From positions 1 through 57,763 of the forward strand of contig JASJCR010000040.1 in the NCBI GenBank assembly GCA_030065875.1: a DNA stretch of 57,763 nucleotides, read 5' to 3'. The DNA is from Ardenticatenaceae bacterium. Its GTDB lineage: Bacteria; Chloroflexota; Anaerolineae; Promineifilales; Promineifilaceae. Shown piece by piece: positions 1-8,745 of the stretch. Position 1 is the stretch's first letter, and the number at the start of each line of letters is the position of its first letter. The notes beneath the pieces were generated by a model, which made no database searches, was not told the origin of the DNA, and saw nothing but the letters and a program-made list of their open reading frames with translations. Both the position numbers and the translations under genes were made by a program.

Positions 1-1
1 C

Positions 2-250
2 GGTTGGCAAATCAGAACGACCGACCTGACCGAACTGGATGTGGCCAAAATTTCCACCGGATCAACCGTTGACGTTTCGTTTGACGCAATTCCCAATGAA
101 ACCGTTGCCGGAACGGTAACCGAGGTCGCTCTGGTGTCAACTCTCTCGCAAGGTGACGTGGTGTATGAAGTAACCATCGCTCTTGAACCCGCGGAGGATC
201 TACCCATTCGTTGGGGGATGACCACCTTTATTGACGTTGAAGCCAATTAA
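2..250 (+). CDS. C-terminal end of an HlyD/RND-type periplasmic adaptor (membrane fusion) protein, 5' truncated by the window
   Basis: The reading frame is open from base 2 and ends at TAA 248-250, so only the last ~82 residues are present; the start lies outside the window. The pattern W-x-I-x-T-T-D-L-T-E followed by G-S-T-V-D-V-S-F-D-A and the closing R-W-G-M-T matches the C-terminal barrel and membrane-proximal part of membrane fusion proteins of the HlyD/MacA/AcrA superfamily. These link an inner-membrane ABC or RND pump to export outside the membrane. A GTG at 41 could be misread as a start, but homology continues upstream of it. The partner pump genes would be expected upstream. The family call is good; the substrate cannot be stated. 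Confidence 0.75.
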   Translation, partial: GWQIRTTDLTELDVAKISTGSTVDVSFDAIPNETVAGTVTEVALVSTLSQGDVVYEVTIALEPAEDLPIRWGMTTFIDVEAN

Positions 251-252
251 TT

Positions 253-377
253 GCATCAAAGTTGAAAATTAAAAAAATCAGGATGACACGAATTAAAAAG
301 GATTTTCTGGTTTAAGCTGGAAAATTCGTGCCATTCGTGAAATCTTGTTTTTAAATTTTGCACTTTGAACCACTTAA
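253..377. repeat. Dispersed ~125-bp intergenic repeat, copy A
   Basis: This segment matches, in reverse orientation, the spacer at about 32602-32725. Both contain an imperfect hairpin whose arms are TGACACGAATT (284-294) and AATTCGTGCCA (323-333), followed by a T-rich stretch and a TTTGAACCACTTAA-like end. There is no coding potential. It starts three bases after the upstream stop codon. Confidence 0.75.
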
Positions 378-457
378 GCCCCTAATCTTTGTTAAAAAAA
401 TCATTGATGAGATGAAGCACTTAAGCGACGTATAATCCTCAAATTTGGCAAATTAAG

Positions 458-489
458 AGGCGGTGAACGGCAAATTCACCGCCTTTTTT
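458..489 (+). terminator. Rho-independent terminator
   Basis: A perfect 10-bp stem, AGGCGGTGAA (458-467) with TTCACCGCCT (475-484), has a 7-nt loop and is followed by a T-run (484-489). It probably ends the efflux-adaptor transcript or a short transcript starting near the TATAAT at 431-436. Confidence 0.8.
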
Positions 490-519
490 GATAACTTCAC
501 GTAGAAATTTAAAAAAACA

Positions 520-671
520 GTACTTAGGTACTATACAAAACATACTTTTACAAGGTATAGTGTATTCGTGCCCATCTCCACTGGGCATGTTTAGCGCCAC
601 GCCAATGGGGGATTGGCCTGTGTATGGGATAAGAGGTGAGGTGGTTAGCCACCTCGCCTTTTCTTTTTTTT
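520..671 (+). ncRNA. Candidate structured small RNA: four consecutive hairpins, the last an intrinsic terminator
   Basis: Four hairpins follow one another with little between them. Stem 1 is 530-536 with 555-561 (ACTATAC/GTATAGT). Stem 2 is 569-574 with 582-587 (TGCCCA/TGGGCA). Stem 3 is 601-606 with 612-617 (GCCAAT/ATTGGC, G-rich loop). Stem 4 is 634-644 with 649-659 and a T-run, a terminator. The segment lies between two terminators and has no convincing ORF; a nominal 86-codon frame across it has no RBS and no recognisable composition. I do not recognise the RNA family, and it lacks the motifs I know for SRP RNA, tmRNA or RNase P. It could be a trans-acting sRNA, 6S-like RNA or an orphan leader. 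Confidence 0.4.
634..671 (+). terminator. Strong Rho-independent terminator
   Basis: An 11-bp stem (634-644 with 649-659, one G-T pair) closes a TTAG tetraloop and runs into a T-rich tract (659-671). No protein gene precedes it, which is the main reason to suspect a short RNA gene here. Confidence 0.8.
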
Positions 672-1213
672 ATGTGCTAATGATCGGGTTCTCGGCCGGG
701 CATCGTAATGTACTTCGTAAGCGTCGATTGGTACCCTTACTTCAGTAAGGTTTTAGATTTATAAAACCAACTCTCCCAAAACAAATCGATACAAATTTGA
801 TAGGGCTATTTAATCTCGATCGTGACGCAATTTCTGAATCGCATTGTAATCGGTGTGATTTCCAAATCACGCCTGCATCATGGGTAAGTCGCTTTAAATT
901 GAGAAATCCCCGATACATCAAATTCATATAGTAAGCTCCTTGCATTAGCAAGTTGTTTAGAGGGGCCAGAGGGTGTCGCAACGACTGACCTGACACGACG
1001 CGTAACAAGGGGGGGGAGTCTTGTTTAACTCTTCAATATTGGCAAGATCTTTTTGATACATTCCTGCCGCCAAAACGCAAGCCTCATCGTCACCCAATCG
1101 TATCCTTTTGATAGGCTTTCCATCGCCTGGAAATTCCCCCGAATAAATGCTTCTTATGGTATGATGTTCTTACGTTCAGTTTGACTGTTTCTCATTCCAT
1201 TTGGAGTTTTTGC
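672..1213. other. Intergenic stretch without a supported gene
   Basis: Only short palindromes are visible: CCTTAC/GTAAGG at 735-750 followed by TTTTA, and GTGATTT/AAATCAC at 855-870. A minus-strand frame at 742-1008 has no RBS and no recognisable protein features; it could be a decayed remnant but cannot be supported. The last bases hold the RBS (TTTGGAG, 1200-1206) of the following gene. Confidence 0.5.
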
Positions 1214-4200
1214 ATGACCACTTACAGGCGATATTTGCTTCTGTTGTTAATGCTTTTATTTATAACGGCGGCCTGCCGCCGCGATGACCCACCGGCTACC
1301 CCGGTGAGTGAGGTCACCCCCACGGCCGATGGTGCTGTCAGCGATCCGACAGCCCAGCCGGAACCGACCCAAACCCCAGCCCCACAGCTAATTGGCAATT
1401 TAGACGGCGCCCCTGGGCTTTATCCACGCTTGCTGGGTCAAAACCCGGCTTCAGGGGCCGAATTGGCTCCAGGGGAAGCGATTGAGCTTTATTTTGACCA
1501 GCCAATGGATGTGGAATCCACTACGGCCGCCCTGTCGGTTACCAACGAAGAAGGAGAGACGGTGGCCGGCGAAATATCCTGGCCTCAGCCGCGCATCTTG
1601 CGGTTTAAACCGGCCGGCACTCTTCCGTCGGACACAACCCTGCTGATTTCTCTGGCAGCTGAGGCCGTCAGTGAAGAAGGGATCGCGCTGCAGGAAGGGT
1701 TGACCCTCGATATTCAAACGGTTGGTGATCTGGAATTATCGGCCGTTTCACCTTCTCCGGACACGGTTGAAATCGCCTCGGACAGCGCCATCACCGTCAT
1801 TTTTAATCGGCCGGTGGTGCCTTTAACGATCAAAGAAGAGCAAGATCAGCTGCCCGACCCTTTGAGTTTCACCCCAGCCATTGAAGGGAATGGAGAGTGG
1901 ATCAATACCTCAGTTTACGTATTTCGTCCGACCCGGCCGTTAATCGGCCGTCAAACCTACACGGCAAGCTTAGAGGCGGATATCATTAATGAAGCTTCCG
2001 TCAATGGGGCTCAACTGGCGGATGATTTTTCATGGCGGTTCACGGTGACCGCGCCCACATTGAGCTATTTGAGCCTCCCAGATTTAGCATCCTACGTCAA
2101 TCAAACCTACAAACATCTGCCGCTCGACCAGTCATTTGAGGTGTTTTTTAACCAGCCGATGGACACGGTCGCCACGGAGAACGCCATTTCCGTCTCGTCT
2201 GATCGAGAAAATGTGCCCCTTACGTTTGAGTGGAATCAGCTGCAAACGTCGGTAGTCTTTACCCCAACCCGTCTGCTGGAGACCGGTACCGTGTATGCGG
2301 TGACCGTCAGCGACTCAGCCCGATCAGATGAAGGTGGGTTGATTGCCAACGGAGAAACGTGGCGGATGGAAACGGTGGCTTACCCGGAGATTCTGAGTAC
2401 GACCCCGGCCGATGGCACCACCCAGGACCGGTTTCGCAACTCTTTCCGCATTGACTTCGCTTCACCGATGAGCTTTGACAGCTTAAAAGGGAAAGTGACG
2501 TTTGATCCACCGCTGCAGGGCGATCCGGACGGATTTTATAATCAGTGGTCGTGGCGCTACACGTTTTATGGTCTGCAGCCATCCACCGATTACACCGTAT
2601 CGATCGCTCCGGGCATGGCCGACCCATACGGCAATGTGGTTGACACCGGTCAAATTATTCGTTTTCGCACGTCCCCTTATACCCCTTCCGCAACAGTGCA
2701 GATGCACCAACCGTTTGCCCTCTACCGTCAGGGAGGGACGGAAGAGATGTGGGTGGCGTTCCGCAATGCCGAAACGATTGAAATGCGCCTGTCTGAATTA
2801 ACCGTCGACCAGTTTAGCGATTTGCTCTATCTGTTTAACCCGCGCGCCTTTGACGACGCGCGCCTGCCACAGGTGTGGCGTCAGGAAGTTGATGTCAGCA
2901 CCGGCGAAGAAAACCTGCGCGATTTTGTTCGATTTGAGTTGGCCAACATCGATGCCACCGATCTCGACCTCGGCCTGTACTTTGTAACCGTGAACGGATC
3001 GAATGTGCCCACCAACAATAACTTACATGCGGACGCCCGGCCGATTATTTTGGCCAACGCCAACGTCACGCTCAAGCTCACGACAACTGAGATTCTCATG
3101 TGGGTGACCGATTTGGAAAGTGGCGAGCCGCTGGGTGGGGTGCCGGTCACGCTTTATGATCGCTTTGCCAACCCTGTTTTAGAGGGCACAACCGATAATG
3201 ACGGGCTGTTTTACGCTTCAGATATCCCCCTCATCGAAGATTACGAGGATCGCTTTGTGGCCGTGGCCGAAGGGCAAGGGGTGTTTGGAATCGCCGTGTC
3301 GGAGTGGTCGGAGGGGATCAATCCGTACGAATTTGGAATTAATACCGATTTCTATCTGCAGCCCGATCAAATCAACACCTATATTTACACCGACCGGCCG
3401 CTTTACCGTCCGGGGCAGGAGGTCTTCTTTAAGGGGATTCTGCGCACCAATGATGACCTGAATTTTGACATCCCGGTACTGGAATCGGCCTGGGTAGAAA
3501 TTTCCTCTTTTGAAGGGGTGGTTTTTGAAAGCGAGCTGCCGCTCAACGCCTTTGGCACGCTCGAAGGCACCTTTGAACTAGACGATGAGGCGGTTTTGGG
3601 TGGATACAACATCCAAATTCTAGATGAAAGAGACGGCGACTGGCTGGGCAGCACGTATTTTGACGTGGCTGAGTATCGCAAACCAACATTTGCGGTGGAC
3701 GTGAACCCCGCCTCTTCAGATTTGAGCCAGGGAGAGTCACTGCAGGCCACAATTGAAGCCAACTTCTTCTCTGGAGGCTCCGTGGCCAACGCCGATACGG
3801 AATGGTATCTCTCTGTGGTCGACACCGTCTTTCGACCGACCGATCGGGATTTACAGCGATACAGCTTCGACAACCGGGAACTCGACGCCGGGTATTACTA
3901 CCGCGGTTATTTTGGTTCGTTTGGGGAAACGGTGGCGACCGGCCGAGGGAAAACCGATCGCTTTGGTCGTCTGCCGGTTGATATCTCCCTTGAAGGGGCG
4001 GCCACCAACACCACCCAGGAATACACTTTAGAGGGTGTGGTGACCGATTTAGCCGGAAACGTCGTTGCCGGCCGCACCACGGTGACCGTCCATCCCAGTG
4101 AACTGTACGGGGGCATCCGGCCGGGGAGCCGGGTAGCCCAGGCCGGGCAGGAAATCCCGCTTGAAATTGTGGTCGTCGATTGGGATGAACAGATTCAACC

Positions 4201-7200
4201 CAACACCACCGTGACGATCGAGGTGGTGGAACGGCGCTGGTTTAGCGTTCAGGAGGAAGATGAAACCGGCCGGGTCATTTGGACCAGCACCGTTGAAGAG
4301 ATTCCCGTGGCCGAGTTTACCGACGTCGTTACCGGATCTGACGGCAAGGCCCAGATCGATTTTACACCGCCTGCCGGTGGCGTTTACCGGGCATCTGTAA
4401 TCGTCGAAGATACGGCCGGTCGTGAATCGCTTACCTCCACTTACTTCTGGGCGGCCGGTGATGAGTTTGTTCCCTGGCGGCGATCAAGCGATCACAGCTT
4501 TGAGTTAATTTCCGATGCTTCCAGCTATACCCCTGGAGATACAGCCGAAATCTTAATCGCTTCTCCCTTCCAGGGTGACGCCTATGCCCTGGTGACGGTT
4601 GAGCGGGGGCACATCACCCGCCAGGATGTTATCGAGCTGACCGATAACAGCACCATTTACACGCTGCCGATCAGCGGCGAAATGGCGCCCAATATATTTG
4701 TATCGGTGTTGATCGTCAAAGGGGTGGATGAGACCACACCGGCACCTGATTTTAAATACGGCATCCTCCAATTTGATGTGGAGCGCACCGAACAGGAGCT
4801 GCAAATTGACATCCAGCCCGATCGCCAGCAGTTGGGACCGGGTGATACGGTCAACTATGCCGTGCGGGTAACCGATGCCGCCGGCCGGCCGGTAGAAGCG
4901 GAGCTGTCGCTGGCCCTGGTTGATCTGGCCCTGCTCTCGCTGCAGGCGGAAGCCCGGCCGACGCTCCTCGACTACTTTTATTCACAGCGCTGGCTAAGCG
5001 TTCGCACCTCTCTCCTCCTGACCAAGGAGATGGACAGCTTTAATCAGGAGCTGCAGGATGAATTTAAAGGGGGCGGCGGCGGCGGCGGTGATTTTGGGGT
5101 CATCGAGGTGCGTGAAGAGTTCAAGGATACCGCCTTCTGGTCCGCCCAAATCCAAACCGATAGCAGCGGCACGGCCAACGTGACGATTGACCTGCCCGAC
5201 AACCTGACCACCTGGCGCATGGATGCTCGCGCGGTCACCCTGGACACCAGGGTGGGGCAGGCCACGGCCGATATCCAAACGACCCTGCCGCTTTTGGTTG
5301 AACCGCAAACGCCGCGTTTCTTTGTGGTGGGTGATGAGGCAGCCGTGGGGGCGATGATCCGCAATACAACCAACAGCGAAATCGAGGTAACCGCCACCAT
5401 CGAAGCGGATGGGGTTTTGCTGGCCACCACTGCCGTACAAGAGGTATCGATTCCCCCCAGCGGCGCGGTTTTTGTTGTCTGGAAAGTGGTGGTGGAAGAC
5501 ACCGAGCGCGTTGATTTCCTCTTCCAGGCGGAAGGCGGCGGTTTTGCTGACGCCAGCCGGCCGACGTTGGGAACATTGGAAGGGAATGGGATCCCGGTTT
5601 ATCGCTATGAAACCCCGGAGACGGTTGGTACATCCGGCCAGCTGCTGGATGAGGGGGTCATTGTTGAATCTCTGGCCCTACCGATTTTTCCCGGCTACAC
5701 GCCGACAAACGGCGAGGTCAATGTTGAGCTGTCGCCATCACTGGCGGCCGCCATGACTGAAGGGCTTGATTACCTCCAGCATTATCCTTATGAATGCACC
5801 GAGCAGATTATCTCTAAATTCCTGCCCAACGTCATGACCACGAGGGCTCTGGAGGCGGCCGGTTTGACCGACCCCGCTCTGGAAGCGGAGCTGGAACAGC
5901 AGGTCAACATCGCCCTGCAGCGGATTTACAGCCGTCAGCGCTCAAACGGCGGCTGGGGATGGTGGTCGAACAGTCCGACCAACAACCTGGTGACCGCCTA
6001 CGTGGTGTTGGGCATGTACGAGGCGCAGCAGGCCGGATACTCTATCCGCCAGGAAGTTTTGTTAGATGGCCTCAATTATTTGGCGGTTAACTTTGACCGC
6101 GATGGGGAACGGCTCAACGAGCGCGCCCGTCTCAACCGAGAGGCATTTGTGACCTATGTGCTGGCCCATACCGGTCGTCAGCCCACGGCCGAAATCAACG
6201 CCCTGTACGATGAGCGGCCCAAGCTCGACCTGTACGCACGTTCGCTCCTGGCCCGGGCGATGCACGAGCTTGACGAGGGAGATCCCCGTCTGGAAACGCT
6301 CAAAGCCGATCTGAACTCGGCCGCGATACTCTCGGCTACCGGCGCGCATTGGGAAGAAGAGCGACTCGATTATCGCAACTGGAATACCGACACCCGCACG
6401 ACCGGGATGGTGATCGGTACGATGGCCATGATTGACCCCGAAAATCCGCTGGTGGCCAACGGGGTGCGCTGGTTAATGGCTCACCGGACCAGCGGCCGCT
6501 GGCGCAGTACTCAGGAAACCGCCTGGGTGTTGATGGGGTTAACCGACTGGATGGTCGCTTCCGGTGAGCTGGAAGCTGACTTTGTGTACGAAGTTGGCTT
6601 AAACGGAGACCTGCTGGGCAGTGGTGAAGCAACGGCCGAATCCCTGCGCACCCCGCTGGAGATCAAGACATCGATCACCGAGCTGCTGACCGATGAACTC
6701 AACCGGCTGGCCATCGGCCGGACCGGCGGACCGGGCAATCTATACTACACAGCCCACATGAATATTTATCTGCCGGTTGATCAGCTAGAGCCTCTGGACA
6801 GCGGGGTGATCGTCTCTCGCAGTTACTATCGGGTTGATGATCCGTTGACCCCGATCACCGAGTTTGAGCAGGGGGAGACGGTGATGGCCCGGCTGACGAT
6901 TATTGCTCCCAACTCCCTGCACTACCTGCTCGTCGATGATTGGCTGCCGGCCGGAATGGAAGCGATCGATTCAACCTTGCAAACCAGCGAGCAGGTGGGG
7001 CTGCCCGATCCGTATGAGCTCAACAGCGCTGAATTTGGGGTCAACGGCTGGGGTTGGTGGTACTTTGACCATATCCAGCTGCGCGACGAAAAAGTGGTGC
7101 TGTCATCTTCGTTTTTGCCGCAGGGAACTTACGAATACACTTATCTGGCGCGGGCGGTGACCCCCGGCACTTTCCGGGTGCTGCCTCCTACCGCACAGGA

Positions 7201-7600
7201 GTTTTACTTCCCCGAGGTGTACGGCCGCGGCGCCGGTTCAGAGATAGCAATTTATCCCAAGGGTGATTTGCCAAACGCTCCCGTTGAAGCCGGGGAACCG
7301 CAGCGGGTCGAATTTGAGCCAGGGGCGATCTCGGCTGAACTATCAGGAGAGGTCACGCGTGAAAACAGTCAGGTGTATGTGCTGCGGGCGCTTGATGGAC
7401 AGACAATGACCGTCAGCGCCCTGGCAGCTGGCAGTGATGTGGTGTTTTCCGTCAAAAGTGAAGACGGCCTGGTGCTGGGTGAAACCACGGCCGACGCCCC
7501 CCTGTGGAGCGGAACCCTTCCGGCCGCGGGGGATTATTTAATTGAAGTTCGTTCCGTCGCCGGGGATGCAAGTTACGCCCTGGCGGTGACGATCGAGTAA
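1214..7600 (+). CDS. Alpha-2-macroglobulin family lipoprotein with an intact thioester motif
   Basis: A 2128-residue protease-trapping protein of the bacterial alpha-2-macroglobulin family. I chose ATG 1214 because TTTGGAG lies 7 nt upstream; an in-frame TTG at 1181 has no RBS. Residues 1-21 are a lipoprotein signal ending in the lipobox I-T-A-A-C (Cys21), so it is membrane-anchored and outside the cytoplasm. Bacterial Ig-like (Big_5) repeats with the 'F.QPM' signature fill about 60-500. Macroglobulin domains include Y-T-D-R-P-L-Y-R-P-G-Q near 723. A seven-glycine stretch near 1286 may be the bait or linker. The thioester motif C-T-E-Q is at 1528-1531, and a pre-peptidase-like domain ends the protein. 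Family members covalently trap attacking proteases. In enterobacteria the family pairs with penicillin-binding protein PbpC; no PBP is adjacent here. Family assignment is very secure; the target proteases are unknown. Confidence 0.95.
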   Translation: MTTYRRYLLLLLMLLFITAACRRDDPPATPVSEVTPTADGAVSDPTAQPEPTQTPAPQLIGNLDGAPGLYPRLLGQNPASGAELAPGEAIELYFDQPMDVESTTAALSVTNEEGETVAGEISWPQPRILRFKPAGTLPSDTTLLISLAAEAVSEEGIALQEGLTLDIQTVGDLELSAVSPSPDTVEIASDSAITVIFNRPVVPLTIKEEQDQLPDPLSFTPAIEGNGEWINTSVYVFRPTRPLIGRQTYTASLEADIINEASVNGAQLADDFSWRFTVTAPTLSYLSLPDLASYVNQTYKHLPLDQSFEVFFNQPMDTVATENAISVSSDRENVPLTFEWNQLQTSVVFTPTRLLETGTVYAVTVSDSARSDEGGLIANGETWRMETVAYPEILSTTPADGTTQDRFRNSFRIDFASPMSFDSLKGKVTFDPPLQGDPDGFYNQWSWRYTFYGLQPSTDYTVSIAPGMADPYGNVVDTGQIIRFRTSPYTPSATVQMHQPFALYRQGGTEEMWVAFRNAETIEMRLSELTVDQFSDLLYLFNPRAFDDARLPQVWRQEVDVSTGEENLRDFVRFELANIDATDLDLGLYFVTVNGSNVPTNNNLHADARPIILANANVTLKLTTTEILMWVTDLESGEPLGGVPVTLYDRFANPVLEGTTDNDGLFYASDIPLIEDYEDRFVAVAEGQGVFGIAVSEWSEGINPYEFGINTDFYLQPDQINTYIYTDRPLYRPGQEVFFKGILRTNDDLNFDIPVLESAWVEISSFEGVVFESELPLNAFGTLEGTFELDDEAVLGGYNIQILDERDGDWLGSTYFDVAEYRKPTFAVDVNPASSDLSQGESLQATIEANFFSGGSVANADTEWYLSVVDTVFRPTDRDLQRYSFDNRELDAGYYYRGYFGSFGETVATGRGKTDRFGRLPVDISLEGAATNTTQEYTLEGVVTDLAGNVVAGRTTVTVHPSELYGGIRPGSRVAQAGQEIPLEIVVVDWDEQIQPNTTVTIEVVERRWFSVQEEDETGRVIWTSTVEEIPVAEFTDVVTGSDGKAQIDFTPPAGGVYRASVIVEDTAGRESLTSTYFWAAGDEFVPWRRSSDHSFELISDASSYTPGDTAEILIASPFQGDAYALVTVERGHITRQDVIELTDNSTIYTLPISGEMAPNIFVSVLIVKGVDETTPAPDFKYGILQFDVERTEQELQIDIQPDRQQLGPGDTVNYAVRVTDAAGRPVEAELSLALVDLALLSLQAEARPTLLDYFYSQRWLSVRTSLLLTKEMDSFNQELQDEFKGGGGGGGDFGVIEVREEFKDTAFWSAQIQTDSSGTANVTIDLPDNLTTWRMDARAVTLDTRVGQATADIQTTLPLLVEPQTPRFFVVGDEAAVGAMIRNTTNSEIEVTATIEADGVLLATTAVQEVSIPPSGAVFVVWKVVVEDTERVDFLFQAEGGGFADASRPTLGTLEGNGIPVYRYETPETVGTSGQLLDEGVIVESLALPIFPGYTPTNGEVNVELSPSLAAAMTEGLDYLQHYPYECTEQIISKFLPNVMTTRALEAAGLTDPALEAELEQQVNIALQRIYSRQRSNGGWGWWSNSPTNNLVTAYVVLGMYEAQQAGYSIRQEVLLDGLNYLAVNFDRDGERLNERARLNREAFVTYVLAHTGRQPTAEINALYDERPKLDLYARSLLARAMHELDEGDPRLETLKADLNSAAILSATGAHWEEERLDYRNWNTDTRTTGMVIGTMAMIDPENPLVANGVRWLMAHRTSGRWRSTQETAWVLMGLTDWMVASGELEADFVYEVGLNGDLLGSGEATAESLRTPLEIKTSITELLTDELNRLAIGRTGGPGNLYYTAHMNIYLPVDQLEPLDSGVIVSRSYYRVDDPLTPITEFEQGETVMARLTIIAPNSLHYLLVDDWLPAGMEAIDSTLQTSEQVGLPDPYELNSAEFGVNGWGWWYFDHIQLRDEKVVLSSSFLPQGTYEYTYLARAVTPGTFRVLPPTAQEFYFPEVYGRGAGSEIAIYPKGDLPNAPVEAGEPQRVEFEPGAISAELSGEVTRENSQVYVLRALDGQTMTVSALAAGSDVVFSVKSEDGLVLGETTADAPLWSGTLPAAGDYLIEVRSVAGDASYALAVTIE

Positions 7601-7602
7601 GG

Positions 7603-7620
7603 CCCGGCGCCAGCGCCGGG
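7603..7620 (+). terminator. GC-rich hairpin just after the macroglobulin gene
   Basis: CCCGGCGC (7603-7610) pairs with GCGCCGGG (7613-7620) two bases after the stop codon. There is no T-run, so it may slow or stabilise the transcript end rather than act as a full intrinsic terminator. Confidence 0.4.
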
Positions 7621-7704
7621 AGTGAAAGGTTTACGGTTAAGGTAAACGGTTTGGCTTTTCCTAATTCCTATACCCTAAACCTTAACCCTTTCTCCACAAA
7701 AATT

Positions 7705-8424
7705 ATGAACCTTCAAAATGCAACTTCTATGTCTCATGAGACTCGTCACGGGGTAAACCGCTGGCTGATGAAAGAGGCATTTGGCACCGTATTTGTGGCC
7801 GCTATCCTTTTTGGCACAGCGGGTACGATACGCTGGACGGCCGGCTGGGTGATGGTCGCCGTCTATGTAATCTGGATTTCGGCAAACGCCTATTTGATTA
7901 TTCCTACTCATCCGGAGCTGCTAGCAGAGCGAGCCAAGCGCCGGCCGGAGGGGGTCAAATCGTGGGATGTACGTCTTTTAGGCGTATTCGGCATCATGGT
8001 GCTGCTAAAATATTTTTTAGCGGCCTTTGATTTCCGTTTGGGGTGGAGCGGCCCAATGGCGTTGTGGATCCAGGGTCTTGGGCTGGTGCTGTCGGCCGTG
8101 GGATATGGACTGGTGACGTGGGGAATGGTGGCCAACACCTTTTTCGCCACCGAAGTTCGCCTCCAGCCTGATCGCGGGCAAACCGTCATCAAGGACGGGC
8201 CGTATCAATTTATCCGTCATCCCGGCTATTTGGGATCGATTCTCTTTGAAGTGGGGTCACCCCTCCTGCTCGGTTCCTGGTGGGCGCTGATCCCGGGGGT
8301 TGTGAGCGCCATTGTGATGACGATCCGCACCAAATGGGAGGATGACACCCTGCAGGAGGAGCTGCCGGGGTATCGGGCGTTTACCGGCGAAACCCGCTAT
8401 CGGCTCCTACCTGGGGTGTGGTGA
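7705..8424 (+). CDS. ICMT/PEMT-like integral membrane methyltransferase family protein
   Basis: About 239 residues with several membrane helices and, in the C-terminal half, the signature G-P-Y-Q-F-I-R-H-P-G-Y-L-G. The R-H-P-x-Y core is typical of the isoprenylcysteine carboxyl methyltransferase / phospholipid methyltransferase fold, followed by an E-x-x-L-x-x-x-x-x-G-Y pattern (W-E-D-D-T-L-Q-E-E-L-P-G-Y). These enzymes use S-adenosylmethionine at the membrane, and bacterial members act on varied lipids or small molecules. The start is uncertain: the frame opens at TTG 7651, ATGs lie at 7705 and 7729, and none has a clear Shine-Dalgarno. The residues before 7705 look like translated repeat sequence, so 7705 or 7729 is more likely. 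The substrate cannot be inferred. Confidence 0.8.
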   Translation: MNLQNATSMSHETRHGVNRWLMKEAFGTVFVAAILFGTAGTIRWTAGWVMVAVYVIWISANAYLIIPTHPELLAERAKRRPEGVKSWDVRLLGVFGIMVLLKYFLAAFDFRLGWSGPMALWIQGLGLVLSAVGYGLVTWGMVANTFFATEVRLQPDRGQTVIKDGPYQFIRHPGYLGSILFEVGSPLLLGSWWALIPGVVSAIVMTIRTKWEDDTLQEELPGYRAFTGETRYRLLPGVW

Positions 8425-8437
8425 CGTTAACTGTTGA

Positions 8438-8465
8438 GTAGGGTCGCAGCATGCTGCGACCCTAC
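8438..8465. repeat. Perfect 28-bp palindrome
   Basis: GTAGGGTCGCAGC (8438-8450), a central AT, and GCTGCGACCCTAC (8453-8465) are exactly complementary. It starts 13 bases after the methyltransferase stop codon and has no T-run. It resembles the short palindromic intergenic repeats of many Chloroflexota and cyanobacterial genomes. Confidence 0.85.
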
Positions 8466-8556
8466 GGCGCACGCGTCAGACTCTGTCTATTGAATAATTT
8501 GCATACTGTTACAAAATATTCTTAACTTCTTATTTTAGATACATCATTTTGCCGCA

Positions 8557-8604
8557 GCCGAATAAATTCGGCCGCTATGGAAACCGAAACGCGATAAATC
8601 GCGT
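8557..8604. repeat. Twin mini-hairpins with the same A-T/AA/A-T centre
   Basis: GCCGAAT-AA-ATTCGGC (8557-8572) and AACGCGAT-AA-ATCGCGTT (8587-8604) sit 14 bases apart and share the centre design with different arms. Confidence 0.75.
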
Positions 8605-8745
8605 TAAAAACTATGATGACAATGAGGCTAAAAGTTAAGAATATATCTGTTTCACGGTATTTAGTATGTCTATCACAAATGATCAACAGCCTACAATCAA
8701 CGAATCTGCTGCCCTGAAACCAAATTATTTTTATCCAATTTCACT

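Larger units (their letters stand above)
8425..8745. other. Intergenic stretch rich in small palindromes
   Basis: It contains a perfect 28-bp palindrome (8438-8465) and two adjacent small hairpins (8557-8572 and 8587-8604). A second reading frame opens at ATG 8666 and runs into the next gene in another frame (stop at 8803). No promoter is clear. Confidence 0.6.

Noticed and set aside
488..748. Plus-strand 86-codon frame across the hairpin cluster
   Set aside because: It crosses four hairpins and a strong terminator and has no RBS; RNA structure explains the segment better.
742..1008. Minus-strand 88-codon frame in the spacer before the macroglobulin gene
   Set aside because: No RBS, no recognisable domain, and the sequence contains several short palindromes; could be a decayed fragment but is not supportable as a gene.
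5070..5090. GGC-repeat microsatellite as phase-variation tract
   Set aside because: The unit is a triplet, so length change would only alter glycine number, not the frame; more likely a flexible bait or linker.
4994..5502. Two ~150-codon minus frames inside the macroglobulin gene
   Set aside because: Antisense shadows of a GC-rich coding region with strong family motifs on the plus strand.
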